A stretch of DNA of 64,000 bases from Flavobacterium sandaracinum. GTDB taxonomy: Bacteria; Bacteroidota; Bacteroidia; Flavobacteriales; Flavobacteriaceae. Positions 38,399-46,142 of the stretch are shown here, piece by piece. The stretch is from NCBI RefSeq assembly GCF_004349135.1, contig NZ_SMFN01000007.1:94695-158694 (forward strand). The letters run 5' to 3'. Numbering within the stretch: position 1 is the stretch's first letter; the number at the start of each line of letters is the position of its first letter. The position numbers and the translations under genes were made by a program. The notes beneath the pieces are model-generated. The model worked only from the letters and a program-made list of their open reading frames with translations. It was not told the origin of the DNA and did not search any database.

Positions 38399-38908
38399 TT
38401 ATATTTTTATTTCACCTTCAGTACCACTTACATAATTAGTTCCTGTAGCAACTGAGGCCGCCATTTTTAGAAAATTAACCATTTGGTTTCCGTCAGTATC
38501 CCAGAAGTAGGCACTGCTCGGTTTTACTTTAATCAGGGAAACAGCAGGATCATTTTTACCTTCTTTGAACCACAAACTTACTACGGGAGACCATAGTTCC
38601 TCTATTTTATCTTGATCGGTAACTATTACTGCGTCACCATTTACAACCATGTAGCTTCCTTTTCCGGGGTGTGCAAAGAACAATTGAACAGTAGAATCTT
38701 GCTCTATTTCTTTGTTTTTATCACTATCTTTTTCGCTGAAAAACCAAATATTACCTTTGTCACATACATTGACAACTCCCATAGGTCTTGTCGTTGCTCC
38801 ATCATTCGTTTTGATATTGGTACAAAAAAGACAGGTATTAATTTCTTGAATCAGACTTTTAAGTTTATCTATTCCTTCAACAGTATGTTCATTTGCTTGA
38901 TCACTCAT
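38399..38908 (-). CDS. pyridoxamine 5'-phosphate oxidase-like (general stress protein 26 family)
   Basis: This 169-residue protein has the split-barrel flavin-binding fold of general stress protein 26: RPMGVVNVCDKGNIWFFSEK near 42-61 and PGKGSYMVVNGDAVIV near 81-96, with WSPVVSLWFKEGKNDP near 106-121, characteristic of the subfamily. It binds FMN or a related cofactor; the reaction is unknown. The gene stands alone, facing the NlpC/P60 gene. Confidence 0.88.
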   Translation of the reverse strand: MSDQANEHTVEGIDKLKSLIQEINTCLFCTNIKTNDGATTRPMGVVNVCDKGNIWFFSEKDSDKNKEIEQDSTVQLFFAHPGKGSYMVVNGDAVIVTDQDKIEELWSPVVSLWFKEGKNDPAVSLIKVKPSSAYFWDTDGNQMVNFLKMAASVATGTNYVSGTEGEIKI

Positions 38909-39094
38909 AATCCTACGTTTTATTTCGATTGTTAAACTCTTTAATTTCTTTTACAAAGTTGGGAAATTAAACAGTAAAAAGGATTACACAATTCAGAGTA
39001 AAAGTTTCATTTTTCACATATTGATGTTATAAGTAACTGTTATTGCGTAAATAGAACTTCTACAGGATAGAATTCAAATAGTAAGTATCTGGAT

Positions 39095-39559
39095 TTATTT
39101 ATTTTCAACGCTGTTAAATTCAATCCAATATCCATCAGGATCTTGAATGTAAATTTGTTTGATTCCATCTGCGCGAACCGTAATCTTGTCAAGTGTTCCC
39201 GGCCAGTCGGAATAGGTAATGTTGAGGTTTTGCAGCTTAGTGATTAAAGCTTCAAAATTAGTAATTTTGAATGCTAAATGAACCGCTTTGTTTATTATAA
39301 CGGGTTCTTTGATAGTTGACACAAGGTGTAATTCTTTTCCATCTCCCAGTGAAATCCATCTAATTCCTTCTTTTTTGGTAAGGTTGGTGATTTCCGAAAG
39401 CTTCAATACATTTTTATAAAAATCGACAGAACGGTCTAAATCTTTTACTGAAAGTGCTATGTGATCTAACTTCAACGTAAAAGTTTCTGGATTTTGTGCC
39501 CAAAGCGTTCGTGAACAAAGGAACGCAATCAAGACTGGAAGTAGAAGTTTTGCTTTCAT
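39095..39559 (-). CDS. exported VOC-family (glyoxalase-like) protein
   Basis: This 154-residue vicinal oxygen chelate protein has a clear signal peptide (LLLPVLIAFLCSRTLWAQ, cut near residue 21). The VOC fold starts at LDHIALSVKDLDRSVDFYKN near 31-50 and ends with IYIQDPDGYWIEF near 136-148. His33, His79 and Glu147 are candidate metal ligands. Most VOC enzymes are cytoplasmic, so the export signal is noteworthy. The substrate is unknown. Confidence 0.85.
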   Translation of the reverse strand: MKAKLLLPVLIAFLCSRTLWAQNPETFTLKLDHIALSVKDLDRSVDFYKNVLKLSEITNLTKKEGIRWISLGDGKELHLVSTIKEPVIINKAVHLAFKITNFEALITKLQNLNITYSDWPGTLDKITVRADGIKQIYIQDPDGYWIEFNSVENK

Positions 39560-39626
39560 GTTGCTGCAATTGGTTTTAGTATTGTAATCGGATTAGTATT
39601 CCAATAGAATTATCTCAGAGGATGCA

Positions 39627-40679
39627 TTATCGCGAAAGTAGGACGTTGTTTATTGTTTCAATCCAATTCTCTTTGTTGCCACTATTAGTATCAATAGCTG
39701 TGCTATTATTATTGTATGGACTGTACATGTTTATATTTGGTCTGGAAAATAATCCAACTGTTGGTGTTAGGACCGAGCTTGCTAAATGCATAATACCACT
39801 ATCGGCACCAATAAAAAGTTCAGTATTGGCAATAACAGAACCAATTTCACGGATGTCTTTGCTGTAAAAAGTGGTTGCTTTAAATCCTATTTGTGAAATG
39901 TTTTCAACCGGTAAAACTTCGATGATATTGTATTCTACATATTCTATTTTGAGTCTTTCATAGAATTCTTCCCACCAAGTTTCGGAATAACATTTATCAG
40001 AAGTAGCGTAAGTAAATATGCAGATTGTCTTTTTGTCATTCTTAACCAATTCTTTAACAATTTTGTGGCCTTCGGCAATTTCTGACGCACTTAATTTAAG
40101 GTCCAGTGATGAAACAGGATTGTCATTTTTTGGATACCCTAATTTGGTCAAAAAATTTCTAAATTCATACACAGGATATTTTGCAATATGCTCATAATCG
40201 GTGTGTTTCAATTGCATCTCTTCATCGAGTTCTCCAAAAAATTTGTATTTAGCATCTGCAAATTGAGCCGATAATCGTCCCGATGAGGAGTTTTTATCCA
40301 CATTGATGACAATGTCATATTTTTGCTTTTTAATTTTTATCCAAACCTTAAAATAGTCAACTAGATTTTTGAAAGGTTTTTTTGGAAGTTCAATAATGTA
40401 GTTGACGTTAGTGTAATTTTTAAAAACAATGGGAGCCAAACCTCCTTTTACAAACAAATCAATTTTACAGTCAGGAAAAGTAGTGATTACATCTTGTACA
40501 AGTGGCGTTATCAATAACAGATTCCCGAGTCTGTGATTGGGTCTGGAAATTAAAACTCTATTGATTTCGATTTTTTGTGTCAAATCGATTATTTGATTTT
40601 TTTGTGAGTTCCCAATATTTTTAGTTAGGTTATGCGTTACAATTCTTCGGTATACATTTACTTTTTTTAAGATACTCAT
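39627..40679 (-). CDS. glycosyltransferase family 9 (heptosyltransferase-like)
   Basis: This 350-residue protein has the GT-B fold of ADP-heptose:LPS heptosyltransferases. The N-terminal part reads ISRPNHRLGNLLLITPLVQD near 43-62 (the acceptor-domain RxxxLGD-like motif); the C-terminal part reads GADSGIMHLASSVLTPTVGL near 293-312 (the nucleotide-sugar donor site). It probably adds a sugar to lipopolysaccharide core or another surface glycan. It is not in an LPS cluster here. The minus-strand box TACATTTG at 40781-40788 is its best promoter candidate. Confidence 0.9.
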   Translation of the reverse strand: MSILKKVNVYRRIVTHNLTKNIGNSQKNQIIDLTQKIEINRVLISRPNHRLGNLLLITPLVQDVITTFPDCKIDLFVKGGLAPIVFKNYTNVNYIIELPKKPFKNLVDYFKVWIKIKKQKYDIVINVDKNSSSGRLSAQFADAKYKFFGELDEEMQLKHTDYEHIAKYPVYEFRNFLTKLGYPKNDNPVSSLDLKLSASEIAEGHKIVKELVKNDKKTICIFTYATSDKCYSETWWEEFYERLKIEYVEYNIIEVLPVENISQIGFKATTFYSKDIREIGSVIANTELFIGADSGIMHLASSVLTPTVGLFSRPNINMYSPYNNNSTAIDTNSGNKENWIETINNVLLSR

Positions 40680-40780
40680 GCTTTTATGATAGGATTAAGA
40701 ATTGAATTTTTGTTGTTAAAAGGAATCAGTGTACTATCACAAAAATTTTTGGTAATACAAAACACTTTCTTTGCAACAGA

Positions 40781-40788
40781 CAAATGTA
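40781..40788 (-). promoter_or_regulatory. -7 box TACATTTG for the GT9 gene
   Basis: A perfect TAnnTTTG on the minus strand, about 100 bp before the ATG. The -33 trimer at normal spacing is not TTG. Confidence 0.45.
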
Positions 40789-40907
40789 CACTTTAGATAG
40801 AAATAACGTTGGTTCTTATTTGGATTATAATTTGATGTTTTCAAGTATAGAGTAATCTTTTTAAATACTATTAGTGAATTTATAGCTCCATTTTCTACAG
40901 AATTATT

Positions 40908-42227
40908 TTATTTTTTTGTCAGTGTAAATTTTCCGCCGCCTTGTTTCAAAATCATTTGCTTTTCGTTTGGTTTGAATTCCAATTGGATTCCTGCCATTTT
41001 AAATTCGAAAGTATCCTTTTCGGTTGCTTCCAAAGGAAAAGCAGATTGACCTGTTGCCTGCGCAAAAAGTTTGGTGTCTTGTTTTGTGATTGTTATTTTC
41101 ATTGGAAATCCCACATCTGAATATTCTCCTAGATACGGATCTAAATCCTCGGTTTTTATTGTAACCGTTTTAAAATTGGGAATTGTAAAGGGTTTGTTGT
41201 TGTACGCACTCAAAGCGGCAATCATGATGTCATTATTTTCATAAGTTCTCCCATTAGAGGTTAATGCAACAGCGATTTTGTCCTCTGGAAAATATGATAA
41301 TGTGGATCTGAATTCATCAATTCCTCCGGTATGACCAAAACTTTTCTTTTCATAAAATGGATACTGGAAAATCCCCATACCGTAATTATCTTGTAGTGTT
41401 GTCATTTGCTTTAGACTGCTTTCGGAGATTATTGCATTGGCGAAAAGTTTTTCTATAAACAATGTCAAATCTTGTGGATTAGATACAATTGCCCCAGCAC
41501 CCATTGGGATTGACATATCGGTTTCGGGTTCCTTTGTCCATTTTTCAGAAAAAGAATAGGAATTACTTTCGTTGTTTTGAATGTTGATTTTGCTTCCAAC
41601 GTAGGTGTTTTTTAAGCCTAATGGTTTTACAATTTTATCGTTCAAAATGGCTTTGAATGGTTTTTTATAGGTTTTTTCTAAAATGTAACTCAATAAAACA
41701 TAATTGGAATTACTGTAATCCGCTTTGCTGTTGGGTTCAAAAATACTTTTTCCTTTGGTAATAATTTCCACCATTTCTTTTTCCGTTTTTGGTTGGGTGT
41801 TGTAATTCATATATTCCGGAGCATTGGTAAAATTATAAATGCCACTCCGGTGGTTTAAGAGATTACCAACGGTTATTTTATTGGCATTTTCAATCGTTGG
41901 AAAAAAAGTTTCAATAGTTTGATTCAACGATAGTTTTTTCTCTTCAATGGCTTTAAATACTAATGCAGAAGTAAACATTTTTGAAATCGATCCCACACGG
42001 TATTTGGATAAATTACTTGTTTTTTTATTGCTTTCTATGTCGTCCATTCCAATAGATTTCGAATAAAGTAGCGTCCCGTTTTGTGAAACGGCAATACTTC
42101 CCATGAATTTATCTTTGGCTTCCAAAATCTGAAATAAACTGTCCAGTTTGGCAACGTTCATTTTTTGAGCGTAGCTTGTTCCAACTAAGAATCCTAAAAA
42201 TAAGGTAATTACGATTTTATTTTTCAT
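40908..42227 (-). CDS. secreted serine hydrolase (beta-lactamase/transpeptidase-like)
   Basis: This 439-residue exported enzyme belongs to the class C beta-lactamase/DD-peptidase/esterase superfamily. The signal peptide is MKNKIVITLFLGFLVGTSYA. The catalytic motifs are S80-x-x-K83 (GSISKMF), Y171-S-N173 and H299-T-G (FGHTGG). The C-terminal 100 residues form a lipocalin-like domain common in this family. It may be a carboxypeptidase, esterase or D-amino acid peptidase rather than a true beta-lactamase. The frame is open 15 codons upstream, but the start was set at the signal peptide. Confidence 0.9.
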   Translation of the reverse strand: MKNKIVITLFLGFLVGTSYAQKMNVAKLDSLFQILEAKDKFMGSIAVSQNGTLLYSKSIGMDDIESNKKTSNLSKYRVGSISKMFTSALVFKAIEEKKLSLNQTIETFFPTIENANKITVGNLLNHRSGIYNFTNAPEYMNYNTQPKTEKEMVEIITKGKSIFEPNSKADYSNSNYVLLSYILEKTYKKPFKAILNDKIVKPLGLKNTYVGSKINIQNNESNSYSFSEKWTKEPETDMSIPMGAGAIVSNPQDLTLFIEKLFANAIISESSLKQMTTLQDNYGMGIFQYPFYEKKSFGHTGGIDEFRSTLSYFPEDKIAVALTSNGRTYENNDIMIAALSAYNNKPFTIPNFKTVTIKTEDLDPYLGEYSDVGFPMKITITKQDTKLFAQATGQSAFPLEATEKDTFEFKMAGIQLEFKPNEKQMILKQGGGKFTLTKK

Positions 42228-42485
42228 GAGAGTTTGATTGATGAATAGATTTAAAGCTCTAAAAATAGTCAATTATTCGTTTAGTAGATTGATTATTTGA
42301 TGCGGAATGTTGGAATAGAAAGCAGCGAATTTTCATGAATTCTTGTCAAGTCAAATTTCCTCGGTATCTTGTTACGCAAAATAGAATTAATGTAAATTAC
42401 GTTTTGGACAAATAAAAAAGAGTAGCAATGTGAAAAGGTCCTGAAATATTTTGCAATCTTTGAATTCTAAAAATTTAAAAGCATT

Positions 42486-42713
42486 ATGAGCAAGACAAAA
42501 CTAACAATCAATCGCAATGGTTCTATAAAAATAGAAGGCGATTTCGAAATAACAGACTGCGAAGGAAAAACATACGGTTTAGAAGGAAGAACGGCTTTGG
42601 GTCTTTGTCGTTGTGGTTTATCTGTCAATAAACCATTTTGTGATGGTTCTCACCGCAATGGTTTTGAGCATGAATCAGCAGCATTTGACTTGCCTCCGGT
42701 GAAAACGAAGTAA
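42486..42713 (+). CDS. CDGSH iron-sulfur domain protein
   Basis: This is a 75-residue protein with one CDGSH 2Fe-2S motif, CRCGLSVNKPFCDGSH at 41-56, so the ligands are Cys41, Cys43, Cys52 and His56. The N-terminal half is a short beta segment (LTINRNGSIKIEGDFEI). MitoNEET-like domains transfer electrons or clusters and respond to redox state. It has its own terminator. Confidence 0.92.
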   Translation: MSKTKLTINRNGSIKIEGDFEITDCEGKTYGLEGRTALGLCRCGLSVNKPFCDGSHRNGFEHESAAFDLPPVKTK

Positions 42714-42740
42714 TATCGTTTTCTGATTCGATTAAATAAG

Positions 42741-42771
42741 AAAAGCTACATCTTTATGGTGTAGCTTTTTT
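42741..42771 (+). terminator. terminator after the CDGSH gene
   Basis: A 10-bp stem AAAAGCTACA/TGTAGCTTTT with a 9-nt loop and T run. Confidence 0.85.
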
Positions 42772-42829
42772 TTGTCTATTATTTTAACCAATTAAAATCA
42801 ATGGTTTATTCGCTGAATGTATCGCTATT

Positions 42830-43696
42830 CTACAATGATTTATTTTTCAAACTGCTAATAATCGCCATCACATCTTGATCGCCTAATCCTTCTTTTTCTG
42901 CTGCGGCATAACTGTCGTACAAAGGATGAATGAGTGGTGAATCGAGTCCGGCTTCTTTGGCCAGTCTTAAATCTTTAACCAAATGCTTCAACGCAAATGC
43001 TGCCGGATACGAATCATTCAAAATGGAAGGTGTTTTGATATTCGTGATTCCGTTGCCACAAGCGCCTTGATTGATAATGTTGAGCATGTCTTCTTTGCTC
43101 ACGCCGTTTTTCTCTGCAAATAAAACCGTTTCGGCGATCCCTTGAAGGTTCAATCCTAATAAGTAATTGATGGCTAACTTAGCCGAACTTGCCACGCCGG
43201 GTTCGCCTACGTGAATGGCAATTTTACCCAAAACGTCAAATATGGGTTTCGCTAATTCATAATCCTCACTAGAAGCGCCAACAAGAATAACCAAAGTTCC
43301 ATCTTGTGCCGGTTTTACACTTCCAGAAACGGGAGCGTCTATAAAATGGACTTGATGTTGGTTGCAAATCGTGTTTAAATAACGTGACGTTTCCGGCGCA
43401 ACCGTACTCATATTGATGATAGTTTTCCCAGATTTTGCAGCCGATAACAAACCTGCTGGTCCTTCAATTACTTCTTTTACCGCTGCGTCATTGGATAACA
43501 TCGTCAAAACGACGTCGCAGGTTTCCATAAGTTCTTGCAAACTGCTTGCTGATTTTGCTCCTGAAGCGAGTAGTGGCAATTCTTTTTCTTTGGTACGATT
43601 GAAAACCGATACTTCAAAACCTGCTTTGAGTAGGTTCATCACCATTGGATTCCCCATGTTGCCAAGGCCTGTCCATCCTAATTTTAATGTATTCAT
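42830..43696 (-). CDS. beta-hydroxyacid dehydrogenase (3-hydroxyisobutyrate dehydrogenase family)
   Basis: This 288-residue NAD(P)-dependent dehydrogenase has a Rossmann fold with GLGNMGNPM near 11-19, an NRTKEK sequence after beta-2 (Arg suggests NADPH), the substrate motif DAPVSGSVKPAQDGTL near 120-135, and the catalytic Lys in AKLAINYLLG near 171. It resembles the GLYR1/succinic semialdehyde reductase branch as well as 3-hydroxyisobutyrate dehydrogenase. Its upstream region is filled with repeats. Confidence 0.9.
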   Translation of the reverse strand: MNTLKLGWTGLGNMGNPMVMNLLKAGFEVSVFNRTKEKELPLLASGAKSASSLQELMETCDVVLTMLSNDAAVKEVIEGPAGLLSAAKSGKTIINMSTVAPETSRYLNTICNQHQVHFIDAPVSGSVKPAQDGTLVILVGASSEDYELAKPIFDVLGKIAIHVGEPGVASSAKLAINYLLGLNLQGIAETVLFAEKNGVSKEDMLNIINQGACGNGITNIKTPSILNDSYPAAFALKHLVKDLRLAKEAGLDSPLIHPLYDSYAAAEKEGLGDQDVMAIISSLKNKSL

Positions 43697-43705
43697 GATT
43701 TTTGT

Positions 43706-44006
43706 TATTTATATTATTTCATTATTGTGGACACAGTTTGTAAAACTGCGCGAACGATTGTGGCGTATCATCTATTTTTGTAGGGATTACAGTCATTGCG
43801 AGGAACGAAGCAATCGCATTTAGTTTGTTGTTTTATTTACTCCTCTTTGTTGGGTATGAATTCTTAAAGATATAGTAACCGCGTTGCAAAAGCTACGATT
43901 GTGGTCTAAATTATAATTGACACTCGTTGCAAAAGAGCGCTAGTGGGGGTATTTATATTATTTCCTAATTGGGCACAGTTTGCAAAACTGCTCTAACGAT
44001 TACGCG
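43706..44006. repeat. degenerate direct repeats and REP-like element
   Basis: Two copies of a 55-60-bp sequence, at 43706-43765 and 43950-44006, share their first 15 bases exactly (TATTTATATTATTTC) and then diverge. They contain GTTTG(C/T)AAAACTGC and AACGATT. Two shorter relatives with CGTTGCAAAAG lie at 43882 and 43925. At 43792-43818 is a palindromic sequence (ATTGCGAGGAACGAAGCAAT core) known to me as a dispersed repeat in many genomes. No gene is present; the ORF crossing this area is spurious. Confidence 0.8.
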
Positions 44007-44037
44007 CTTATTTTTATTAGGTTTAATAATTACTCCA

Positions 44038-44604
44038 CTATTTAACTTCATTTTCTAAATCCTTTTGTATTTTTTTTAAATTTAATAGTACATTACTATG
44101 CAGTTTTTCATAATTATCTTCCATTTTACCAAACAATTCATTTATTTCATTATCTCTTATGTTTTTCGATTGGTTTATTTTATTTATTTTTTGCAGAATT
44201 TCAGAGTTATCGCTTACAATTTTAAAATTATTATCTTCAATCAGTTCATAAAATAAATTTATATGATGATACTCGTAATGTGGAAAATGCTTTAATTTTT
44301 GCGAACAAAACTCAACGTTTTCTTGTTGAATGTTAATTAATAGATTGTCTCCTTCGATGACATTGTCTTTATACAATTTGAATTGCAATCTTATTAAATT
44401 AAGTAAGTTGATATACTCCAAATAAAATTCAGTTGCTTTTTTGCCAGCGTTAATTTTTTCTTTCCAATAATATGTTTTTTGTTCTCTTTTATATTTTGAT
44501 TTTTCCCATATGACATTTGCAATCCAGCCAATTGCCCCACAAAATATTGGAATTATAAAATTAAGAACTGTTTGAGAGTATTTTACACATTCAGTTGTAC
44601 ACAT
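44038..44604 (-). CDS. membrane-anchored protein of unknown function
   Basis: This 188-residue protein has one hydrophobic segment (about 12-31, VLNFIIPIFCGAIGWIANVI) followed by a charged, largely helical cytoplasmic part (WEKSKYKREQKTYYWKEK, then a Lys/Glu/Asn-rich helical tail). I do not recognise a family. Its ATG abuts the stop codon of the upstream protease gene with no gap, so the two are translationally coupled. It is markedly AT-rich and flanked by a repeat patch. Confidence 0.7.
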   Translation of the reverse strand: MCTTECVKYSQTVLNFIIPIFCGAIGWIANVIWEKSKYKREQKTYYWKEKINAGKKATEFYLEYINLLNLIRLQFKLYKDNVIEGDNLLINIQQENVEFCSQKLKHFPHYEYHHINLFYELIEDNNFKIVSDNSEILQKINKINQSKNIRDNEINELFGKMEDNYEKLHSNVLLNLKKIQKDLENEVK

Positions 44605-45663
44605 CTAGTAGCCTTTATTAGTTAAAACGGTTTTTCTTAAATCTACAATTCTTAAAACGGCATTGTTATAGATGATAGTTTTTTCGGAAAAATCTTTAAT
44701 AGGTTTTAAGGTATAACCCAAATCGAATTCATTTGGCTTAAAATATTTGCTGTTTTTTCTTTGTTCAAGGCCTTCCGCTGTGTATAAGCTAATACCTTCT
44801 CCAATTTTTAAGCCTGTATCAGGATTTGTAGAAGTATATTCGGAAATGTATTCATACTCTTTAGGAATTATTGTTTTTAAAAACTCATAATTTTCAAGCA
44901 TTTTTTCTATGTTTTCAGACGTTGATTTACCAACACTAAAATCAAAATCAATTCTATATAAATAATCGTTGACTAAACTCAACCGATATGTTATATCAGC
45001 GTTTATACAATTTTGAAATTTTTTCGTCACTACCAAATAACCTTTTTCTATGTCTTTTTTTAGGTAATCTACATATTCCTTACGATTTCTTTGTTTAGCT
45101 AGAAAAGAATCGTCTGTTATTTTAAAATCTTTATTTTTCAGTACAATAATTGATATATCAAAATCACTCATACCAATCTTAAAAGGGATAATGCTTTCGA
45201 AAGAGCAATCAGAATTTGTTACTGCTCCATTGTATATTGTTAACTCGTTTCCATTTAGTTGAATTTTTCCTAATTTTTGAATTGCCGATTGACCGAGTAA
45301 TAACGGCGCACTCAATTCGTGTATTACAGATGCTGTTACATCATAAAGTTTAAGTCCTTGTATTTCAATTTCGCGAAGTATTATTTTTGTATTTTCAGTA
45401 ATCTGACCATTTGCTATTTGTGAATATGAAGTTCCTACTATGTCGTCTGCATTCAAATATCCATTTTTCAGCATAAAGCGTGCTTCTGACAATGAAATTA
45501 CAACATCGCTTGCTCCAGTGTCAAAAATGAATTTTAACGGAATTCCATTAACTTTACAGGGAATAGTATAAACGCCATTTCCTTCATTAGTCATATGAAC
45601 TTGTGTTTGTGCAATGTTCACACTTACGTAAAACAACATAAAAAATAGTGTAATCTTTCTCAT
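44605..45663 (-). CDS. retropepsin-like aspartic protease, exported
   Basis: This is a 352-residue protein with a signal peptide (about 1-19, ITLFFMLFYVSVNIAQ). A retropepsin-like domain (about 25-160) carries the catalytic motif FIFDTGASDVVIS with Asp48, a flap-like GTSYSQIANGQ near 78 and a second strand LLLGQSAIQKLG near 145. The single DTGA means an active dimer is expected. The remaining 190 residues (after about 165) form an unrecognised domain. Co-transcription with a membrane protein suggests a two-component unit; the substrate is unknown. Confidence 0.83.
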   Translation of the reverse strand: MRKITLFFMLFYVSVNIAQTQVHMTNEGNGVYTIPCKVNGIPLKFIFDTGASDVVISLSEARFMLKNGYLNADDIVGTSYSQIANGQITENTKIILREIEIQGLKLYDVTASVIHELSAPLLLGQSAIQKLGKIQLNGNELTIYNGAVTNSDCSFESIIPFKIGMSDFDISIIVLKNKDFKITDDSFLAKQRNRKEYVDYLKKDIEKGYLVVTKKFQNCINADITYRLSLVNDYLYRIDFDFSVGKSTSENIEKMLENYEFLKTIIPKEYEYISEYTSTNPDTGLKIGEGISLYTAEGLEQRKNSKYFKPNEFDLGYTLKPIKDFSEKTIIYNNAVLRIVDLRKTVLTNKGY

Positions 45664-45860
45664 ATTTTAAAATTTTGTTAGATGTACGAAAGTCCGCAAG
45701 GATGACCGTTATCTTGCATATAGACCAAATAAACTTTCGTGTATCCTCCCATTTACAGGTAGTTTGGCCAAACTTTCTTCCCTTCTATATTCTTTCAAAT
45801 ATATTAAATTTTTCTTACAATTTTTATACAAATGAATAAACGTTATAGTTATTGCGGTTT

Positions 45861-46001
45861 GCGTGAGGGACAGCAGCGGCATCCTTTTTCGTGTTCTCGA
45901 TACTGCTGTAAAAACAGCAACTCGAACTGACGAAAAAGATACAGCGGATGGCCCGACCCAAAGTGGCGAGGAGGAACGACAAAGCTGCTGCAGGGTCACG
46001 C
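45861..46001. ncRNA. GC-rich structured element, possible noncoding RNA or dispersed repeat
   Basis: This 141-bp stretch is about 55% G+C in an AT-rich setting and contains nested helices. The outermost is GCGTGA (45861-45866) with TCACGC (45996-46001). Inside it CAGCAGC (45871-45877) pairs with GCTGCTG (45984-45990), GGCATCC (45878-45884) with GGATGGCC (45946-45953) and TTTTTCGT (45885-45892) with ACGAAAAA (45930-45937). The tip is TGCTGT/ACAGCA with an AAAA loop. From memory, similar GC-rich intergenic sequences recur in flavobacterial genomes. The strand transcribed, if any, is unknown. Confidence 0.6.
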
Positions 46002-46038
46002 CCAAAAAAACAATCGGTTTATAATACTCAAGTTATTC

Positions 46039-46066
46039 TCTTCACTCTTCACTCTTCACTTTTCAC
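46039..46066. repeat. four heptamers (TCTTCAC x3, TTTTCAC)
   Basis: Exact 7-nt period over 28 bp, about 75 bp before the permease ATG. Confidence 0.85.
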
Positions 46067-46142
46067 TTTTTTGTATTTTATGAAATTTCCAAAAAAAGTA
46101 TATCTTTAGCCAACTAAATCCAAAACCCCAAAACCAAAAAAT

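Larger units (their letters stand above)
45664..46142. other. 479-bp intergenic region rich in repeats
   Basis: It holds the GC-rich folded element at 45861-46001 and the TCTTCAC heptamers at 46039-46066. TATCTTTA at 46101-46108 is one base from a -7 box and could serve the downstream permease. Confidence 0.6.

Noticed and set aside
40908..42227. Antibiotic-resistance beta-lactamase
   Set aside because: The motifs fit the wide serine hydrolase superfamily with a lipocalin-like C-terminal domain; no evidence favours beta-lactam hydrolysis.
43413..43823. 136-codon plus-strand ORF
   Set aside because: It is antisense to the dehydrogenase and ends in the palindromic repeat (the HCEERSN peptide is a well-known artefact of that repeat).
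45709..46005. 98-codon minus-strand ORF
   Set aside because: It is the translation of the GC-rich structured element; the nested base pairing explains the sequence better than coding does.
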